Source: Pseudomonas sp. ANT_H12B
GTDB lineage: Bacteria; Pseudomonadota; Gammaproteobacteria; Pseudomonadales; Pseudomonadaceae
Direction of reading: 5' to 3'
Length of the DNA: 64,000 bases
NCBI RefSeq assembly: GCF_008369325.1
Contig: NZ_VOBI01000002.1
Coordinates: 248,001-312,000 of the forward strand
In this document: positions 1 to 9,837 of the stretch, piece by piece
Numbering within the stretch: the stretch's first letter is position 1
How the letters are laid out: every line of letters starts with the position of its first letter
Position numbers and translations under genes: made by a program
Notes under the pieces: model-generated
Told to the model about the DNA's origin: nothing
Databases searched by the model: none
Seen by the model: only the letters and a program-made list of their open reading frames with translations

Positions 1-27
1 GTGGTACACGCCATCGGCGGCGGCTAG
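1..27 (+). CDS. thiS: ThiS sulfur carrier protein, C-terminal end only
   Basis: The window opens in frame with the last eight codons of a gene ending Val-Val-His-Ala-Ile-Gly-Gly-Gly-stop. A C-terminal Gly-Gly is the functional end of ThiS, which carries sulfur as a thiocarboxylate for thiazole synthesis, and thiG follows 60 bases downstream, the usual thiS-thiG order in Pseudomonas. The start lies outside the window. The identification rests on the GG tail and the context. Confidence 0.75.
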   Translation: MVHAIGGG

Positions 28-87
28 TCGCCCGGCCCGCAAGGGCACAGAATTCTGCAAGAACCTCACCCCTACAGAGGATTTCCC

Positions 88-882
88 ATGAGCATCGTTC
101 GTAGCGACAAGCCCTTCGTCTTGGCCGGTCGTACTTACCAGTCGCGTCTGCTGGTAGGTACCGGCAAATACCGCGACATGGAAGAAACCCGCCTGGCCAT
201 CGAAGCCTCGGGTGCCGAGATTGTCACCTTCGCCGTGCGCCGCACCAACCTCGGCCAGAACCCGGGCGAACCGAACCTGCTCGAAGTCCTGTCGCCGGAT
301 CGCTACACCTTCCTGCCAAACACCGCCGGTTGCTTCGACGCTACCGAGGCTGTGCGCACCTGCCGCCTGGCGCGGGAGCTGCTCGGCGGCCACAACCTGG
401 TGAAGCTGGAAGTGCTGGCGGACCAGAAAACCCTGTTCCCCAACGTGATCGAAACCCTCAAGGCCGCCGAAGTGCTGGTCAAGGAAGGCTTCGACGTGAT
501 GGTTTACACCAGCGATGACCCGATCATCGCCCGTCAACTGGCGGAAATCGGTGTGATCGCAGTCATGCCGCTAGCCGGTCTGATCGGCACAGGCTTGGGG
601 ATCTGCAACCCGTACAACCTGCAGATCATCCTCGAAGAAGCCAAGATTCCTGTGCTGGTGGATGCTGGTGTCGGGACTGCTTCCGACGCCACCATCGCCA
701 TGGAACTGGGTTGCGAAGCGGTGCTGATGAACTCGGCCATCGCCCACGCCCAGCAGCCGATCATGATGGCTGAAGCCATGAAACACGCCATCGTTGCAGG
801 TCGCTTGGCCTACCTCGCCGGCCGCATGCCGAAAAAACTCTATGCCAGCGCCTCCTCGCCGCTGGATGGTCTGATCAAGTAA
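88..882 (+). CDS. thiG: Thiazole synthase ThiG
   Basis: ThiG condenses 1-deoxy-D-xylulose 5-phosphate, dehydroglycine and ThiS thiocarboxylate into the thiazole phosphate of thiamine, in the cytoplasm. The 264-residue protein is full length and shows the TIM-barrel signatures: GTGKY near residue 24, the lysine that forms the Schiff base in VKLEVL near residue 106, and the phosphate-binding end [11 protein letters not shown]. An AGAGGA ribosome-binding site lies just ahead of the ATG. It follows thiS and is 9 bases from trmB, so the three are probably co-transcribed. Confidence 0.97.
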   Translation: MSIVRSDKPFVLAGRTYQSRLLVGTGKYRDMEETRLAIEASGAEIVTFAVRRTNLGQNPGEPNLLEVLSPDRYTFLPNTAGCFDATEAVRTCRLARELLGGHNLVKLEVLADQKTLFPNVIETLKAAEVLVKEGFDVMVYTSDDPIIARQLAEIGVIAVMPLAGLIGTGLGICNPYNLQIILEEAKIPVLVDAGVGTASDATIAMELGCEAVLMNSAIAHAQQPIMMAEAMKHAIVAGRLAYLAGRMPKKLYASASSPLDGLIK

Positions 883-891
883 GAGCCATTG

Positions 892-1617
892 ATGACTGAA
901 TCAAACGACACGCCTATCCAGACGGAAGAAGGCGACGAGCGCCAACACCGCCGCATCAAGAGTTTCGTGATGCGCGCCGGTCGCATGACCGAAGGCCAGC
1001 AACGCGGTCTGGACCAAGGCACGCCGCTGTTCGTGCTGCCTCTGGCCGATGCGCCGGTGGACTTCGACCAAGTGTTCGGCCGTTCGGCGCCGCGTTCCCT
1101 GGAAATCGGTTTCGGCATGGGCCATTCGCTGCTGGAAATGGCCGCGGCCTCGCCAGAGCAGGATTTCATTGGCGTGGAAGTGCACCGGCCGGGTGTTGGC
1201 GCGCTGCTTAATGGCGTGCTGACTCAGGGCCTGACCAACCTGCGAGTCTACGATTGCGATGCGATTGAAGTGCTCAACCGCTGCGTGGCCGACAATAGCC
1301 TTGATCGCCTGATGCTGTTTTTTCCGGACCCGTGGCACAAAAGCCGTCACCACAAGCGCCGTATCGTTCAGGCGTCGTTCGCTGAGCTGGTGCGCAGCAA
1401 GTTAAAGGTCGGCGGGGTGCTGCACATGGCCACCGACTGGGAACCGTACGCCGAGTACATGCTGGAAGTGATGAACGTTGCGCCGGGTTATCGCAACCTG
1501 GCCGAAGACGGCAAATGCGTCCCACGCCCGGCCGAGCGCCCGATCACCAAGTTCGAACGACGCGGCGAACGTCTTGGGCATGGCGTGTGGGATTTGAAGT
1601 TCGAAAAACAGTCCTAA
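892..1617 (+). CDS. trmB: tRNA (guanine-N7-)-methyltransferase TrmB
   Basis: TrmB methylates guanine 46 of tRNA at N7 using S-adenosylmethionine. The 241-residue protein has the Rossmann SAM-binding motif [15 protein letters not shown] near residues 68-82 and the family hallmark [15 protein letters not shown] near residues 140-155, followed by [11 protein letters not shown] and the C-terminal [12 protein letters not shown]. The ATG at 892 is preferred over an upstream TTG. The gene lies 9 bases after thiG and is followed by a long inverted repeat rather than another gene, so it ends the operon. Confidence 0.96.
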   Translation: MTESNDTPIQTEEGDERQHRRIKSFVMRAGRMTEGQQRGLDQGTPLFVLPLADAPVDFDQVFGRSAPRSLEIGFGMGHSLLEMAAASPEQDFIGVEVHRPGVGALLNGVLTQGLTNLRVYDCDAIEVLNRCVADNSLDRLMLFFPDPWHKSRHHKRRIVQASFAELVRSKLKVGGVLHMATDWEPYAEYMLEVMNVAPGYRNLAEDGKCVPRPAERPITKFERRGERLGHGVWDLKFEKQS

Positions 1618-1627
1618 GCCATACGCA

Positions 1628-1743
1628 ATGATCGTTCCCATGCTCCGCGTGGGAATGCCTCAACGGACGCTCTGCGTTCGGCTCTGAATGGGACGCGGAG
1701 CGTCCCTGGCTGCATTCCCACGCAGGGCATGGGAACGATCATC
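1628..1743. repeat. Long inverted repeat, GATCGTTCCCA family
   Basis: The ends read ATGATCGTTCCCATGC and GCATGGGAACGATCAT, perfect reverse complements, and the interior also pairs around GGACGCTCTGCG / CGCGGAGCGTCC. The whole 116-base unit could fold into one long hairpin. A diverged copy is at 53748-53857, and short single-hairpin versions at 40304-40336 and 60684-60714. It sits between the convergent genes trmB and the DUF3392 gene, and no protein is encoded, so it is a non-autonomous repeat of MITE or REP type. Confidence 0.85.
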
Positions 1744-1748
1744 AGCCC

Positions 1749-2072
1749 TCAGCGGCGGTCGGCGACGACGCCGATCAACACCAGCACCACCAACAACACC
1801 GGCGCCAGGCTGTAGTTGTTGAACTGGCTCAGGCCTTTGATGATCCACGGCGTGGCGTAGATCAGTGCGACGCCGCTGCCGACCATGCACAACAGGGCCA
1901 TCAGCGGGACGCGCAAGGCGCCGGCGATGCTGCCCAGACGTGCGTCGACCCAGCCTTTGATATCCGCGCCAAACAACACCAGCAGACAGCCCACCAGGGC
2001 CAGAGCGATTTCAGACAGGTTGCTACGGCTCCAGCGGGACGCGGTGGCGAGCAGGTCGAGTATCAAATCCAT
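1749..2072 (-). CDS. DUF3392 family small membrane protein
   Basis: A 107-residue protein with three hydrophobic segments (about residues 20-38, 54-75 and 88-104), matching in size and wording the DUF3392 inner-membrane family common in Pseudomonas. The first segment reads IALALVGCLLVLFGADIKGW. No catalytic motif is visible and the function is unknown. It is the last gene of the leftward metX-metW-rdgB-hemW block, 22 bases after hemW, so it is probably co-transcribed with it. Confidence 0.8.
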   Translation of the reverse strand: MDLILDLLATASRWSRSNLSEIALALVGCLLVLFGADIKGWVDARLGSIAGALRVPLMALLCMVGSGVALIYATPWIIKGLSQFNNYSLAPVLLVVLVLIGVVADRR

Positions 2073-2094
2073 TCGTTTTCCCTTAAGGCTGAAA

Positions 2095-3300
2095 TCAGCT
2101 CAAAAATGTCTGCAGCAAGTCATTGAGGAAGAGTTGTCCGCGCGTCGTGGCCGCCAGACGTGACGGTTCGACCTGCAACAAGCCACTTTGTTCTGCTTCG
2201 CGGCGGCCTTCGGCGAGGCTTTCCAGGCTCAGCCCGGTGCGTTCCGGGTACAGTCGCGATTCCACGCCCTCGGTCAGGCGCAAGGCGTTCATCAGGAAAT
2301 CGAACGGCAGTTCTTCATTGGTCAGGGCTTTCTCCCCAGCCTTGAAGCTTTTGGCCGGGTTGAGGTAGTCCTTCGGCAGACGGGTCTTCCAGGTACGGAC
2401 GATGCGCCCGTCCGGGTGGCTGAGCTTGCCGTGAGCCCCGGCACCGATGCCGATGAAATCGCCGAAACTCCAGTAATTGAGGTTATGCCGCGCCGGACGA
2501 CCGGGCAGGGCATAGGCCGAGACTTCGTATTGCGCGTAGCCGTGCTCGGCCAACAGCGCCTGACCGGCCTCCTGAATGTCCCACAGCATGTCGTCTTCCG
2601 GCAGCGTCGGCGGCTGGTTCCAGAACACCGTGTTGGGTTCGAGGGTCAGCTGATACCAGGACAAGTGGGTCGGCTTCAGGGCGATGGCCTGGCGCAGGTC
2701 ACTCAGGGCGTCGTCCAAAGACTGATTGGGCAAACCGTGCATCAGGTCCAGATTGAAGTTGTCGAATCCGGCCTGACGAGCCATGCCGGCGGCACGTACC
2801 GCTTCGTCACCGTTGTGAATCCGTCCCAGCGCTTTGAGTTTTTCTTCCTGAAAGCTCTGGATGCCGATCGACAGGCGATTGATGCCCAGCGCCCGGTAGG
2901 CGACGAACTTCTCTTGTTCGAACGTCCCTGGGTTGGCCTCCAGCGTGATTTCGATGTCGCTGGCAAACGGGATGCGCTGCTCGACGCCTTTGAGCAAACG
3001 GCCCAGGGCTTCAGCGCTGAACAGGCTCGGCGTGCCGCCCCCAAAGAAGATCGAGCTCAGTTCACGACCATAGACCGCATGCAGGTCCTGATCGAGGTCG
3101 GCCAGCAGCGCGTCCACATATTCTTCTTCCGGCAGCACCGGGCTGGCGGTGTGGGAGTTGAAGTCGCAATAAGGGCATTTGCGCACACACCACGGGATGT
3201 GGATGTACAACGCCAAGGGCGGCAGCACAGGCAGGGCCGCCCGAGGCGATTGCGCGTCGCCACCGAAAATCAGTGGTGACGCGGAGGATTCATGGGTCAT
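2095..3300 (-). CDS. hemW: HemW, radical SAM heme chaperone
   Basis: HemW binds heme and a [4Fe-4S] cluster and is thought to insert heme into membrane enzymes; it was formerly annotated as coproporphyrinogen III oxidase-like. The 401-residue protein carries the radical SAM cysteine motif [13 protein letters not shown] near residue 45 and the downstream [10 protein letters not shown] and LEANPGTFE motifs. The start at 3300 overlaps the rdgB stop by four bases (ATGA), the style of translational coupling used across this operon. A longer frame continues upstream but runs into rdgB without a better start. Confidence 0.94.
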   Translation of the reverse strand: MTHESSASPLIFGGDAQSPRAALPVLPPLALYIHIPWCVRKCPYCDFNSHTASPVLPEEEYVDALLADLDQDLHAVYGRELSSIFFGGGTPSLFSAEALGRLLKGVEQRIPFASDIEITLEANPGTFEQEKFVAYRALGINRLSIGIQSFQEEKLKALGRIHNGDEAVRAAGMARQAGFDNFNLDLMHGLPNQSLDDALSDLRQAIALKPTHLSWYQLTLEPNTVFWNQPPTLPEDDMLWDIQEAGQALLAEHGYAQYEVSAYALPGRPARHNLNYWSFGDFIGIGAGAHGKLSHPDGRIVRTWKTRLPKDYLNPAKSFKAGEKALTNEELPFDFLMNALRLTEGVESRLYPERTGLSLESLAEGRREAEQSGLLQVEPSRLAATTRGQLFLNDLLQTFLS

Positions 3301-3893
3301 TTCAAGCCCAGACGCTGGCGCAGCAGATCCATTGCACGGGCGCGGTGGCTGATGAGGTTCTTGTCGCTCGGGCTCAGTTCGGCGCTGGAGCAGTCGCGTT
3401 CCGGCACCCAGAACAGCGGATCGTAGCCGAAACCGTGTTCGCCGCTGGCCGCAGGCAGAATACGGCCGTGCCACAGGCCTTCGCAGAGGATCGGCAACGG
3501 ATCGTCAGCATGACGCACCAGCGCCAGCACGCAGACGAACTGCGCACCGCGTTCGGCTTGCGGCACGTCTTTCAACACGTCGAGCAGTTTGGCGTTGTTC
3601 GCCGCATCGCCCTGGCCATCGGCGTAACGCGCCGAATAGATACCCGGCGCACCGCCAAGGAAGTCCACTGCCAACCCCGAATCGTCTGCCAGTGCAGGCA
3701 GGCCGGAGATGCGCGCGGCATTGCGGGCCTTGAGAATGGCGTTCTCGACGAACGACAAGCCGGTTTCTTCAGGCTCGACACTGCTGAACTCGCCGATCGA
3801 GCGCAGTTGCACCGATTCGCCGAGCATGGCCTGGAGTTCCTTGAGTTTGCCGGCGTTGTGGCTGGCCAGTACGAGTTGCGTGAAGTTCATCAT
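3297..3893 (-). CDS. rdgB: RdgB/HAM1 dITP/XTP pyrophosphatase
   Basis: RdgB hydrolyses dITP, ITP and XTP to monophosphates, which keeps deaminated purines out of DNA. The 198-residue protein shows [10 protein letters not shown] near residue 11, the substrate-binding stretch [14 protein letters not shown], the catalytic-metal region [16 protein letters not shown] near residues 68-83, and [12 protein letters not shown] with [14 protein letters not shown] near the C-terminus. Both ends overlap neighbouring genes by four bases, with hemW downstream and the DUF4426 gene upstream, indicating one transcript. Confidence 0.96.
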   Translation of the reverse strand: MMNFTQLVLASHNAGKLKELQAMLGESVQLRSIGEFSSVEPEETGLSFVENAILKARNAARISGLPALADDSGLAVDFLGGAPGIYSARYADGQGDAANNAKLLDVLKDVPQAERGAQFVCVLALVRHADDPLPILCEGLWHGRILPAASGEHGFGYDPLFWVPERDCSSAELSPSDKNLISHRARAMDLLRQRLGLK

Positions 3894-4324
3894 TGGCCAG
3901 GGAAAAGCTCTTGGTTGAAATTAATGGTGTTGGTTTTATCGCCGCTCTTCACGTTGATCTGGAAGGTGCGGGTTTCCTGCTGATCCACCGGGAACTGGGC
4001 GATGTAATAAATCGCGCCTTGTTCAGTGATCTGTTTGAATTTCAACGAGACGCTCTGGCTGGTGAGGTCTTTGACTGTACCGTCGACTTCAGCGGTCAGA
4101 GGCTTGCCATCCTTGAGCACGGAGACGTTGATCACACCCTGATTCTTGCTGCGCGTCAGCCCGGCCGCCTTGGCGATGTCGGGTGTCAGGAACGTGGAGT
4201 TGAAAGTGTTGTAATGCACCGTCACATCGCCAAATTTTTCCTGACGTTCACCTTTGATGACGTCGGCGGCCATGGCGGTGACGCTCAGGCAGGCAGTAAA
4301 TAAAAACAGCGCTAGACGACCCAT
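3890..4324 (-). CDS. DUF4426 periplasmic protein
   Basis: A 144-residue protein starting with a clear Sec signal peptide (hydrophobic [16 protein letters not shown], cleavage likely after AMA-A near residue 19). The rest is a beta-rich domain of the DUF4426 family found between metW and rdgB in many gammaproteobacteria. It has no cysteines or obvious catalytic residues in the mature part, and its role is unknown. It overlaps rdgB by four bases and lies 26 bases after metW. Confidence 0.85.
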   Translation of the reverse strand: MGRLALFLFTACLSVTAMAADVIKGERQEKFGDVTVHYNTFNSTFLTPDIAKAAGLTRSKNQGVINVSVLKDGKPLTAEVDGTVKDLTSQSVSLKFKQITEQGAIYYIAQFPVDQQETRTFQINVKSGDKTNTINFNQELFPGQ

Positions 4325-4350
4325 GTTCGTTCTCCTCGAAGTGTCGCTGT

Positions 4351-4971
4351 TCAGACCGCGACCTTGTGGTTTTGCAGCCCGGGGCTGCTGACTCGGTAAA
4401 TACCGATTTCACCTAACAGATTAGGCCATAGCTTACTGGCCCACCCGTGTCTGTGCTGTTGATCCACCGCAAGCCGATCAATGACCTTGGCTTCACGTTC
4501 GCGACACAAGGCTTCAAAGTCTTCGAAGGTGCAGAAGTGGATGTTCGGTGTGTTGTACCAGGTGTACGGCAGAAAATCGGAAACCGGCATCCGGCCCTTG
4601 CTCGCCAGGTACCAGCGGCAGCGCCAGTGACCGAAGTTGGGGAAGGTGATGATGCATTGGCGACCGACGCGCAGCATTTCGTCGAGGATTCTGTCCGGGT
4701 AGTGCACGGCTTGCAGCGCCTGGGTCATGACCACGACGTCGAAGCTGTTACTGGCAAAGTTGCCCAGACCCTTGTCCAGGTCCTGCTCGATGACGTTGAT
4801 GCCCTTGGCCACGCACTCGGCGATGTTGTCCGGGTCGTTTTCCAGGCCATAACCGGTGACTTGCTTGTTGTCCCGCAGCCAGGTCAGCAACTCGCCATCA
4901 CCGCAACCGAGGTCGAGTACGCGGCTACCGGCGGGAATCCATTCCTGGATGATTTCCAGATCAGCTCTCAT
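4351..4971 (-). CDS. metW: MetW, methionine biosynthesis protein
   Basis: A 206-residue class I methyltransferase-fold protein with the SAM-binding glycine motif RVLDLGCGDGELLTWL near residues 18-33. In Pseudomonas and relatives MetW is always paired with MetX and is needed for efficient homoserine acylation. It starts 7 bases after the metX stop. The catalysed reaction, if any, is not evident from sequence; the pairing is the main evidence for a role in methionine synthesis. Confidence 0.94.
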   Translation of the reverse strand: MRADLEIIQEWIPAGSRVLDLGCGDGELLTWLRDNKQVTGYGLENDPDNIAECVAKGINVIEQDLDKGLGNFASNSFDVVVMTQALQAVHYPDRILDEMLRVGRQCIITFPNFGHWRCRWYLASKGRMPVSDFLPYTWYNTPNIHFCTFEDFEALCREREAKVIDRLAVDQQHRHGWASKLWPNLLGEIGIYRVSSPGLQNHKVAV

Positions 4972-4978
4972 GGCTTTC

Positions 4979-6118
4979 TCACAACGTAATGCGGTTCATG
5001 TAATTGCTGAAGGCCTGCAAGTAGCGCGGGATCGGGATCAGGAAGGCGTCGTGGCCTTGCGGAGCGTCGATCTCCAGGTAGCAGACGTCTTTCTTGGCCG
5101 CCATCAGCGCGTCCACCAGTTCCCGCGAGCGGGCAGGGGAGAAGCGCCAGTCGGTGGTGAAGGACATCACGCAGAATTTGGCTGTGGCGCCGGCGAAGGT
5201 TTTCGCCAGGTCATCGTCGAAGTTTGCCGCCGGATCGAAGTAGTCCAGTGCTTTGGTCATCAGCAGGTAAGTGTTGGCGTCGAAACGCCCGGAGAACTCT
5301 TCGCCCTGATAACGCAGGTAGCTTTCAACCTGGAACTCGACGCTGTGGAAGTCGTAGTTGAGCTTCTCACTCTTCAGACCCCGGCCGAATTTCTCGCCCA
5401 TGGAGTCGTCGGACAGGTACGTGATGTGCCCGACCATCCGCGCCAGCATCAGCCCGCGCTTGGGGATCACGCCCGCTTCCTGGAACGAACCGCCGTGGAA
5501 CTCGGGGTCGGTGAGGATCGCCTGGCGCGCCACTTCGTTGAACGCAATGTTTTGCGCCGACAACTTGGGGGCCGAGGCGATGGCCAGGCAGTGGCGAATG
5601 CGATCAGGGTAGGTGATGCTCCACTGCATGGCTTGCATGCCACCGAGACTGCCGCCGATCACGGCAGCCCATTGGCTGATGCCGAGCAGGTCGGCCAGGC
5701 GTGCCTGACTGTGAACCCAGTCTTCGACGGTCAGCACCGGGAAGTCGGCGCCGAACGGCTTGCCGGTTTCCGGATTGATGCTGCTCGGGCCAGTGGAACC
5801 GTTGCAACCGCCAAGGTTGTTCAGGCTGACCACGAAGAATTTGCTGGTGTCGATCGGTTTGCCGGGGCCGATGCAGCTGTCCCACCAACCGGGTTTGCGG
5901 TCGTCGGGGCTGTGGAAGCCGGCAGCATGATGGTGACCGGACAAGGCGTGACAGATCAGCACGGCGTTGCTCGCCGTGGCGTTCAGCGTGCCGTAGGTCT
6001 CGTAAATCAGGTCATAAGCTGGGAGCGAACGGCCGCAGGCCAAAGCCAGGGGCTCGCTGAAGTGCGCCACTTGCGGCGTCACCAGACCAACAGAATCGGG
6101 GGGAAAGGCAGTTGGCAT
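4979..6118 (-). CDS. metX: Homoserine O-acyltransferase (succinyl type) MetX
   Basis: MetX activates homoserine for methionine synthesis. The 379-residue alpha/beta-hydrolase shows the nucleophile elbow [12 protein letters not shown] (serine about residue 157) and the late catalytic histidine in [12 protein letters not shown]. Family knowledge says Pseudomonas MetX proteins mostly use succinyl-CoA although they belong to the acetyltransferase fold; acyl specificity cannot be settled here. It heads the leftward metX-metW-DUF4426-rdgB-hemW operon. The 180 bases upstream hold a REP pair and no riboswitch that I recognise. Confidence 0.95.
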   Translation of the reverse strand: MPTAFPPDSVGLVTPQVAHFSEPLALACGRSLPAYDLIYETYGTLNATASNAVLICHALSGHHHAAGFHSPDDRKPGWWDSCIGPGKPIDTSKFFVVSLNNLGGCNGSTGPSSINPETGKPFGADFPVLTVEDWVHSQARLADLLGISQWAAVIGGSLGGMQAMQWSITYPDRIRHCLAIASAPKLSAQNIAFNEVARQAILTDPEFHGGSFQEAGVIPKRGLMLARMVGHITYLSDDSMGEKFGRGLKSEKLNYDFHSVEFQVESYLRYQGEEFSGRFDANTYLLMTKALDYFDPAANFDDDLAKTFAGATAKFCVMSFTTDWRFSPARSRELVDALMAAKKDVCYLEIDAPQGHDAFLIPIPRYLQAFSNYMNRITL

Positions 6119-6222
6119 CGACCCTGCTCTCGTTGAAATGAGGCGTAAGTCTAAAGACCACTGCCCCTAGCAGCAAGCAAAGGCCGGGCCTGATTTCATT
6201 CAGTTGGACCGAGGTGTTGCAA

Positions 6223-6284
6223 TCGCGAGCAGGCTCACTCCCACATTGGAATGCATTCCCCTGTGGGAGTGAGCCTGCTCGCGA
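6223..6284. repeat. REP pair (perfect inverted repeat)
   Basis: Two 23-base arms, TCGCGAGCAGGCTCACTCCC(ACA) and its exact reverse complement, flank a 16-base loop between metX and the yggU gene. This is the GAGTGAGCCTGCTCGCGA variant of the Pseudomonas REP sequence, arranged head to head as in a REPIN. Confidence 0.9.
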
Positions 6285-6299
6285 TGAACGATGACGCGG

Positions 6300-6596
6300 T
6301 CAGCCTGCCGGGCGCGCCAGATCCGGCAAATCCGGCAACTTCTTCGGCGAGCAAATCCGCACCCGCTTCTGCCGGTTCAACTCGCCGCTGATCAAACTCA
6401 CCTGGCTCTTGGATACCCCAAACGCCTTGGCCAGAAACGCCATCAGATAGGCATTGGCCTTGCCTTCAACCGGTGGCGCGGTCAGGCGGATCTTCAGGCG
6501 ATCACCGTGCAGCCCGCAGAAATCATCGCTGCGGGCCGCCGGTTGCAGGTGACATTCCAGAATCAGATCGTCACCGTCCCAGCGAAAGTAGCTCAT
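6300..6596 (-). CDS. DUF167 family protein (YggU-like)
   Basis: A 98-residue protein of the DUF167/YggU family, with the conserved core LKIRLTAPPVEGKANAYLM near residues 34-52 and FLAKAFGVSKSQVSLISGE following. The function is unknown; structures of relatives show a small alpha/beta fold. The stop of yggT overlaps its start by one base, so the two are coupled. This yggS-proC-yggT-yggU order is widely conserved in gammaproteobacteria. Confidence 0.93.
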   Translation of the reverse strand: MSYFRWDGDDLILECHLQPAARSDDFCGLHGDRLKIRLTAPPVEGKANAYLMAFLAKAFGVSKSQVSLISGELNRQKRVRICSPKKLPDLPDLARPAG

Positions 6597-7186
6597 CAGA
6601 TCAGCCCGAGCAGCCCCTGAGGCATGAGGGCGAAGTACGCAAGGCGTGGAATCAGCCAGCTTTGCAGCAACTGGATCACGATAAACGCGAAGATCGGCGA
6701 GATGTCGAGGCCACCCAGGTTCGGAATGATCCGGCGGAACGGGGCGAGTACCGGTTCAGTAATCTGAGCGACCAGTTCTGCGCCCGGATTGTGGCTCCTC
6801 GGGGCGACCCAGGACAGGATCACGCTGATGATCATCGCGTAGAACAGAATGTTCAAAAACAGCGAGAAGAGTGCGATCAGTGACCAAGGCACCAGCAGCA
6901 ACCAGTCGACGATGAAGCCTTTGAGCAGCAGGATGACCGCTATCAGCAGCATCTGCACGATCAGCGCCAATACCAGCGACGACATGTCGAGCCCGAACAT
7001 GCTCGGGATGACCCGGCGCAGTGGCTTGAGCAGCGGTTGAGTGGCTTTCACGATGAACTGGCAGAGCGGGTTGTAAAAATTCGCCCGAACCAGTTGCAGG
7101 ATGAAGCGCATCAGCACAATCAGCAGGTACAGGCTGCCTAGGGTTTTAATGATGAAAATGGCAGCGTCATTGAGTCCGAGCATCAT
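6596..7186 (-). CDS. YggT family integral membrane protein
   Basis: A 196-residue membrane protein with two repeated YGGT domains, each with two hydrophobic segments: IIKTLGSLYLLIVLMRFILQ near the start and LIALFSLFLNILFYAMIISV in the second half. Each repeat carries the family motif of an Asn/Pro-rich loop followed by RRVIPSMFGLDMSSL or RRIIPNLGGLDISPI. The molecular role is not established, although relatives are linked to cell shape and osmotic stress. It follows proC by 21 bases. Confidence 0.93.
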   Translation of the reverse strand: MMLGLNDAAIFIIKTLGSLYLLIVLMRFILQLVRANFYNPLCQFIVKATQPLLKPLRRVIPSMFGLDMSSLVLALIVQMLLIAVILLLKGFIVDWLLLVPWSLIALFSLFLNILFYAMIISVILSWVAPRSHNPGAELVAQITEPVLAPFRRIIPNLGGLDISPIFAFIVIQLLQSWLIPRLAYFALMPQGLLGLI

Positions 7187-7207
7187 TGATTCCTTTGTAA
7201 GAGCTGA

Positions 7208-8026
7208 TTAACGACCCAGTTGTTCGGCCATCTCGGCCGAGCGGTGCGCAGCGGCGCCGAGTGCTTTTTCTACCAGGGCTTCGAAGCCGCCGGCCTGGAA
7301 CGACTTGATGGCCGCTTCCGTAGTGCCCGCAGGCGAGGTCACACGGCGACGCAATTCAGCCGCGTCCACGTCACTGGAAACCGCCATGTGCGCGGAGCCC
7401 AAAGCGGTTTGCAGAGTCAGTTGTGCGGCGATGTCCGCTGGCAGACCGAGCTTTACGCCCGCGGCGGTCATGGCTTCGATCAGCAGGAAGAAGTACGCAG
7501 GGCCCGAGCCGGAAACGGCGGTGACCGCGTCCAGTTGTTGCTCTTCGGTCAGCCACAGGGCGATGCCGACGGCCGACAACAACTCTTCGGCCTGGTGGCG
7601 CTGTTCAGTCGAAACTTCGGCCGTGGCAAACAAGCCGCTCACGCCCTGACGCAGCAGCGCCGGGGTGTTGGGCATGCAGCGCACGATCGGCTGGGCGCCG
7701 AGCCAGTTGTTCATGCTGGCGCAGGTGATGCCGGCGGCGATCGAAACCACCAGTTGATTGGGTTTCAGGTTTGGGCGAATCGCTTCGCAGACGGCTTTCA
7801 TCGCCTGGGGTTTGACCGCCAGCACGATCACGTCCGCACCTTGAATGGCGTCAGCGTTGTCGGCGAATACTTCGATGCCGTGTTCAGCGTTCACGCTGGC
7901 GCGAGTTTCAGCGCCCGGATCGCTGGCGCGGATCTGCGCGGCGTCCAGACCTTTGGCGCGCAGGCCACCGATCAGGCTGGCGGCCATGTTGCCGGCACCG
8001 ATAAAGGCAATACGAGTCTTGCTCAT
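7208..8026 (-). CDS. proC: Pyrroline-5-carboxylate reductase
   Basis: ProC reduces 1-pyrroline-5-carboxylate to proline with NAD(P)H, the last step of proline synthesis. The 272-residue protein has the N-terminal dinucleotide-binding motif FIGAGNMAASLIGGL (residues 9-23), the middle VLAVKPQAM segment, and the C-terminal signature RRVTSPAGTTEAAIK near residues 226-240. It lies between yggT and yggS in the conserved operon. Confidence 0.97.
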   Translation of the reverse strand: MSKTRIAFIGAGNMAASLIGGLRAKGLDAAQIRASDPGAETRASVNAEHGIEVFADNADAIQGADVIVLAVKPQAMKAVCEAIRPNLKPNQLVVSIAAGITCASMNNWLGAQPIVRCMPNTPALLRQGVSGLFATAEVSTEQRHQAEELLSAVGIALWLTEEQQLDAVTAVSGSGPAYFFLLIEAMTAAGVKLGLPADIAAQLTLQTALGSAHMAVSSDVDAAELRRRVTSPAGTTEAAIKSFQAGGFEALVEKALGAAAHRSAEMAEQLGR

Positions 8027-8059
8027 GTCAGGTCCTTATAAAGAGAGGAGTCAGCCACG

Positions 8060-8746
8060 TTATGGCTGGCCATAGTCGCGAGCGCCAAACAGGGCCGTAC
8101 CGATGCGGACCCAAGTGGCGCCCATGGCAATGGCCGACTCGAGGTCGTGGCTCATGCCCATGGAAAGAGTGTCGAGCGGCAGGTTCAGGCTGGCTTGCAG
8201 ACTCTGCACGGCAGCAAAAGCAGCATCCTGGGCTGCGCGATCGTCAGTCGGCTCAGGAATCGCCATCAGCCCGCGCAACTTGATGCGCGGCAGTTCGCTG
8301 ATGGCATTGGCCAGGGCCGGCAGGTCGACCGGGGTGCAGCCGGACTTGCTGGCTTCACCGCTGACGTTGACCTGGATGCAAATGTTCAAGGGAGGCAAAT
8401 CGGCGGGACGTTGTTCGGACAGGCGTTGTGCGATTTTCAAGCGATCCACGGAATGCACCCAGGCGAAGTGCTCGGCGATAGCACGAGTCTTGTTCGATTG
8501 AATGGGGCCGATGAAATGCCAGATCAAGGGCAGGTCGGCCAATTCGATCTGTTTGCTCAACGCCTCCTGCAGATAGTTCTCGCCAAAGTCGCGAATCCCG
8601 GCGGCGTACGCTTCGCGCAGCGCCTCGGAGGGCTTGGTTTTGCTCACGGCCAGCAGCTGGACACTGTGTTCGTCGCGCTTTGCGGCGAGGGCGGCAGCGT
8701 GGATGCGTGAACTAACCTGAGCGATGTTGTCTGCTATCGTGGACAT
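8060..8746 (-). CDS. yggS: YggS family pyridoxal-phosphate homeostasis protein
   Basis: PLP-binding protein of the YggS/PLPBP (PROSC) family, which buffers intracellular PLP and amino-acid pools and has no known catalytic activity. The 228-residue sequence has the PLP lysine in LLAVSKTKPSEALREAY near residue 35, FGENYLQEAL, HFIGPIQSNK and the C-terminal phosphate-binding SMGMSHDLESAI. The ATG at 8746 is chosen over a TTG one codon upstream. It is divergent from pilT, with 56 bases between the start codons. Confidence 0.95.
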   Translation of the reverse strand: MSTIADNIAQVSSRIHAAALAAKRDEHSVQLLAVSKTKPSEALREAYAAGIRDFGENYLQEALSKQIELADLPLIWHFIGPIQSNKTRAIAEHFAWVHSVDRLKIAQRLSEQRPADLPPLNICIQVNVSGEASKSGCTPVDLPALANAISELPRIKLRGLMAIPEPTDDRAAQDAAFAAVQSLQASLNLPLDTLSMGMSHDLESAIAMGATWVRIGTALFGARDYGQP

Positions 8747-8802
8747 CAAGAGGCGCCAGCGGTCTGAAGGTTCGCGGCATTCTACTGGAATTGAGGAGCG
8801 CT

Positions 8803-9837
8803 ATGGATATCACTGAACTACTGGCCTTCAGCGCTAAACAGGGCGCGTCCGACCTGCACCTGTCGGCCGGCCTGCCACCGATGATTCGGGTCGATGGCGA
8901 TGTGCGGCGCATAAATCTGCCGGCCCTGGACCACAAACAGGTTCAGGCATTGATCTACGACATCATGAATGACACCCAACGGGTGGACTTCGAGAAGCAC
9001 CTGGAAACCGACTTTTCCTTTGACGTGCCCGGTGTGGCGCGTTTTCGGGTCAATGTGTTCAACCAGAATCGTGGTGCCGGCGCGGTGTTCCGTACCATTC
9101 CGTCCAAGGTCCTGAGCATGGATGAGTTGGGCATGGGGGATGTGTTTCGCAAGATTACCGAATCGCCTCGTGGGCTGGTTCTGGTGACTGGGCCGACCGG
9201 TTCCGGCAAATCCACCACCCTGGCGGCGATGATTGATTACCTGAACAACCATCGCCATCACCATATTCTCACCATCGAAGACCCGATCGAGTTCGTCCAC
9301 GAATCGCGCAAATGCCTGATCAACCAGCGCGAAGTCCATCGCGATACCCGCAGCTTTGCCACTGCCCTGCGCTCGGCGCTGCGTGAAGACCCGGACGTGA
9401 TTCTGGTGGGGGAGATGCGCGACCTGGAAACCATTCGCCTTGCGCTGACCGCCGCCGAAACCGGTCACCTGGTGTTTGGCACGCTGCACACCACCTCGGC
9501 AGCGAAAACCATCGACCGAGTAGTGGACGTGTTTCCGGGGGATGAGAAGTCGATGGTGCGCTCGATGCTTTCCGAATCGCTGCTGGCGGTGGTTTCCCAG
9601 GCACTGGTCAAGAAGATTGGTGGCGGGCGCATTGCGGCCCACGAAATCATGCTTGGCACCTCTGCGATCCGTAACCTGATCCGCGAAGACAAGGTGGCGC
9701 AGATGTACTCGTCGATTCAGACGGGAGGGTCTCTGGGGATGCAGACGCTGGATGTGTGCTTGAAGGATCTGGTGAACAAGGGCTTGATCAGCCGGGATCA
9801 CGCGCGAGAGAAGGCGCGGTCGCCGGATAATTTTTGA
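8803..9837 (+). CDS. pilT: Type IV pilus retraction ATPase PilT
   Basis: PilT is the hexameric ATPase that depolymerises type IV pili for twitching and DNA uptake. The 344-residue protein has the usual length, with Walker A GPTGSGKSTT near residues 130-139, a Walker B region LREDPDVILVGEMRDLETIR near 193-212, GTLHTTSA, and the C-terminal AIRNLIRED retraction motif. A strong GAGGAG site sits 5 bases before the ATG. The paralogue pilU, which follows pilT in P. aeruginosa, is absent here: the next gene is a convergent NlpC/P60 peptidase. Confidence 0.97.
   Translation: MDITELLAFSAKQGASDLHLSAGLPPMIRVDGDVRRINLPALDHKQVQALIYDIMNDTQRVDFEKHLETDFSFDVPGVARFRVNVFNQNRGAGAVFRTIPSKVLSMDELGMGDVFRKITESPRGLVLVTGPTGSGKSTTLAAMIDYLNNHRHHHILTIEDPIEFVHESRKCLINQREVHRDTRSFATALRSALREDPDVILVGEMRDLETIRLALTAAETGHLVFGTLHTTSAAKTIDRVVDVFPGDEKSMVRSMLSESLLAVVSQALVKKIGGGRIAAHEIMLGTSAIRNLIREDKVAQMYSSIQTGGSLGMQTLDVCLKDLVNKGLISRDHAREKARSPDNF

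Noticed and set aside
6119..6299. Possible SAM riboswitch upstream of metX
   Set aside because: I find none of the conserved SAM-I, SAM-II or SAM-IV elements; the region is mostly a REP pair.
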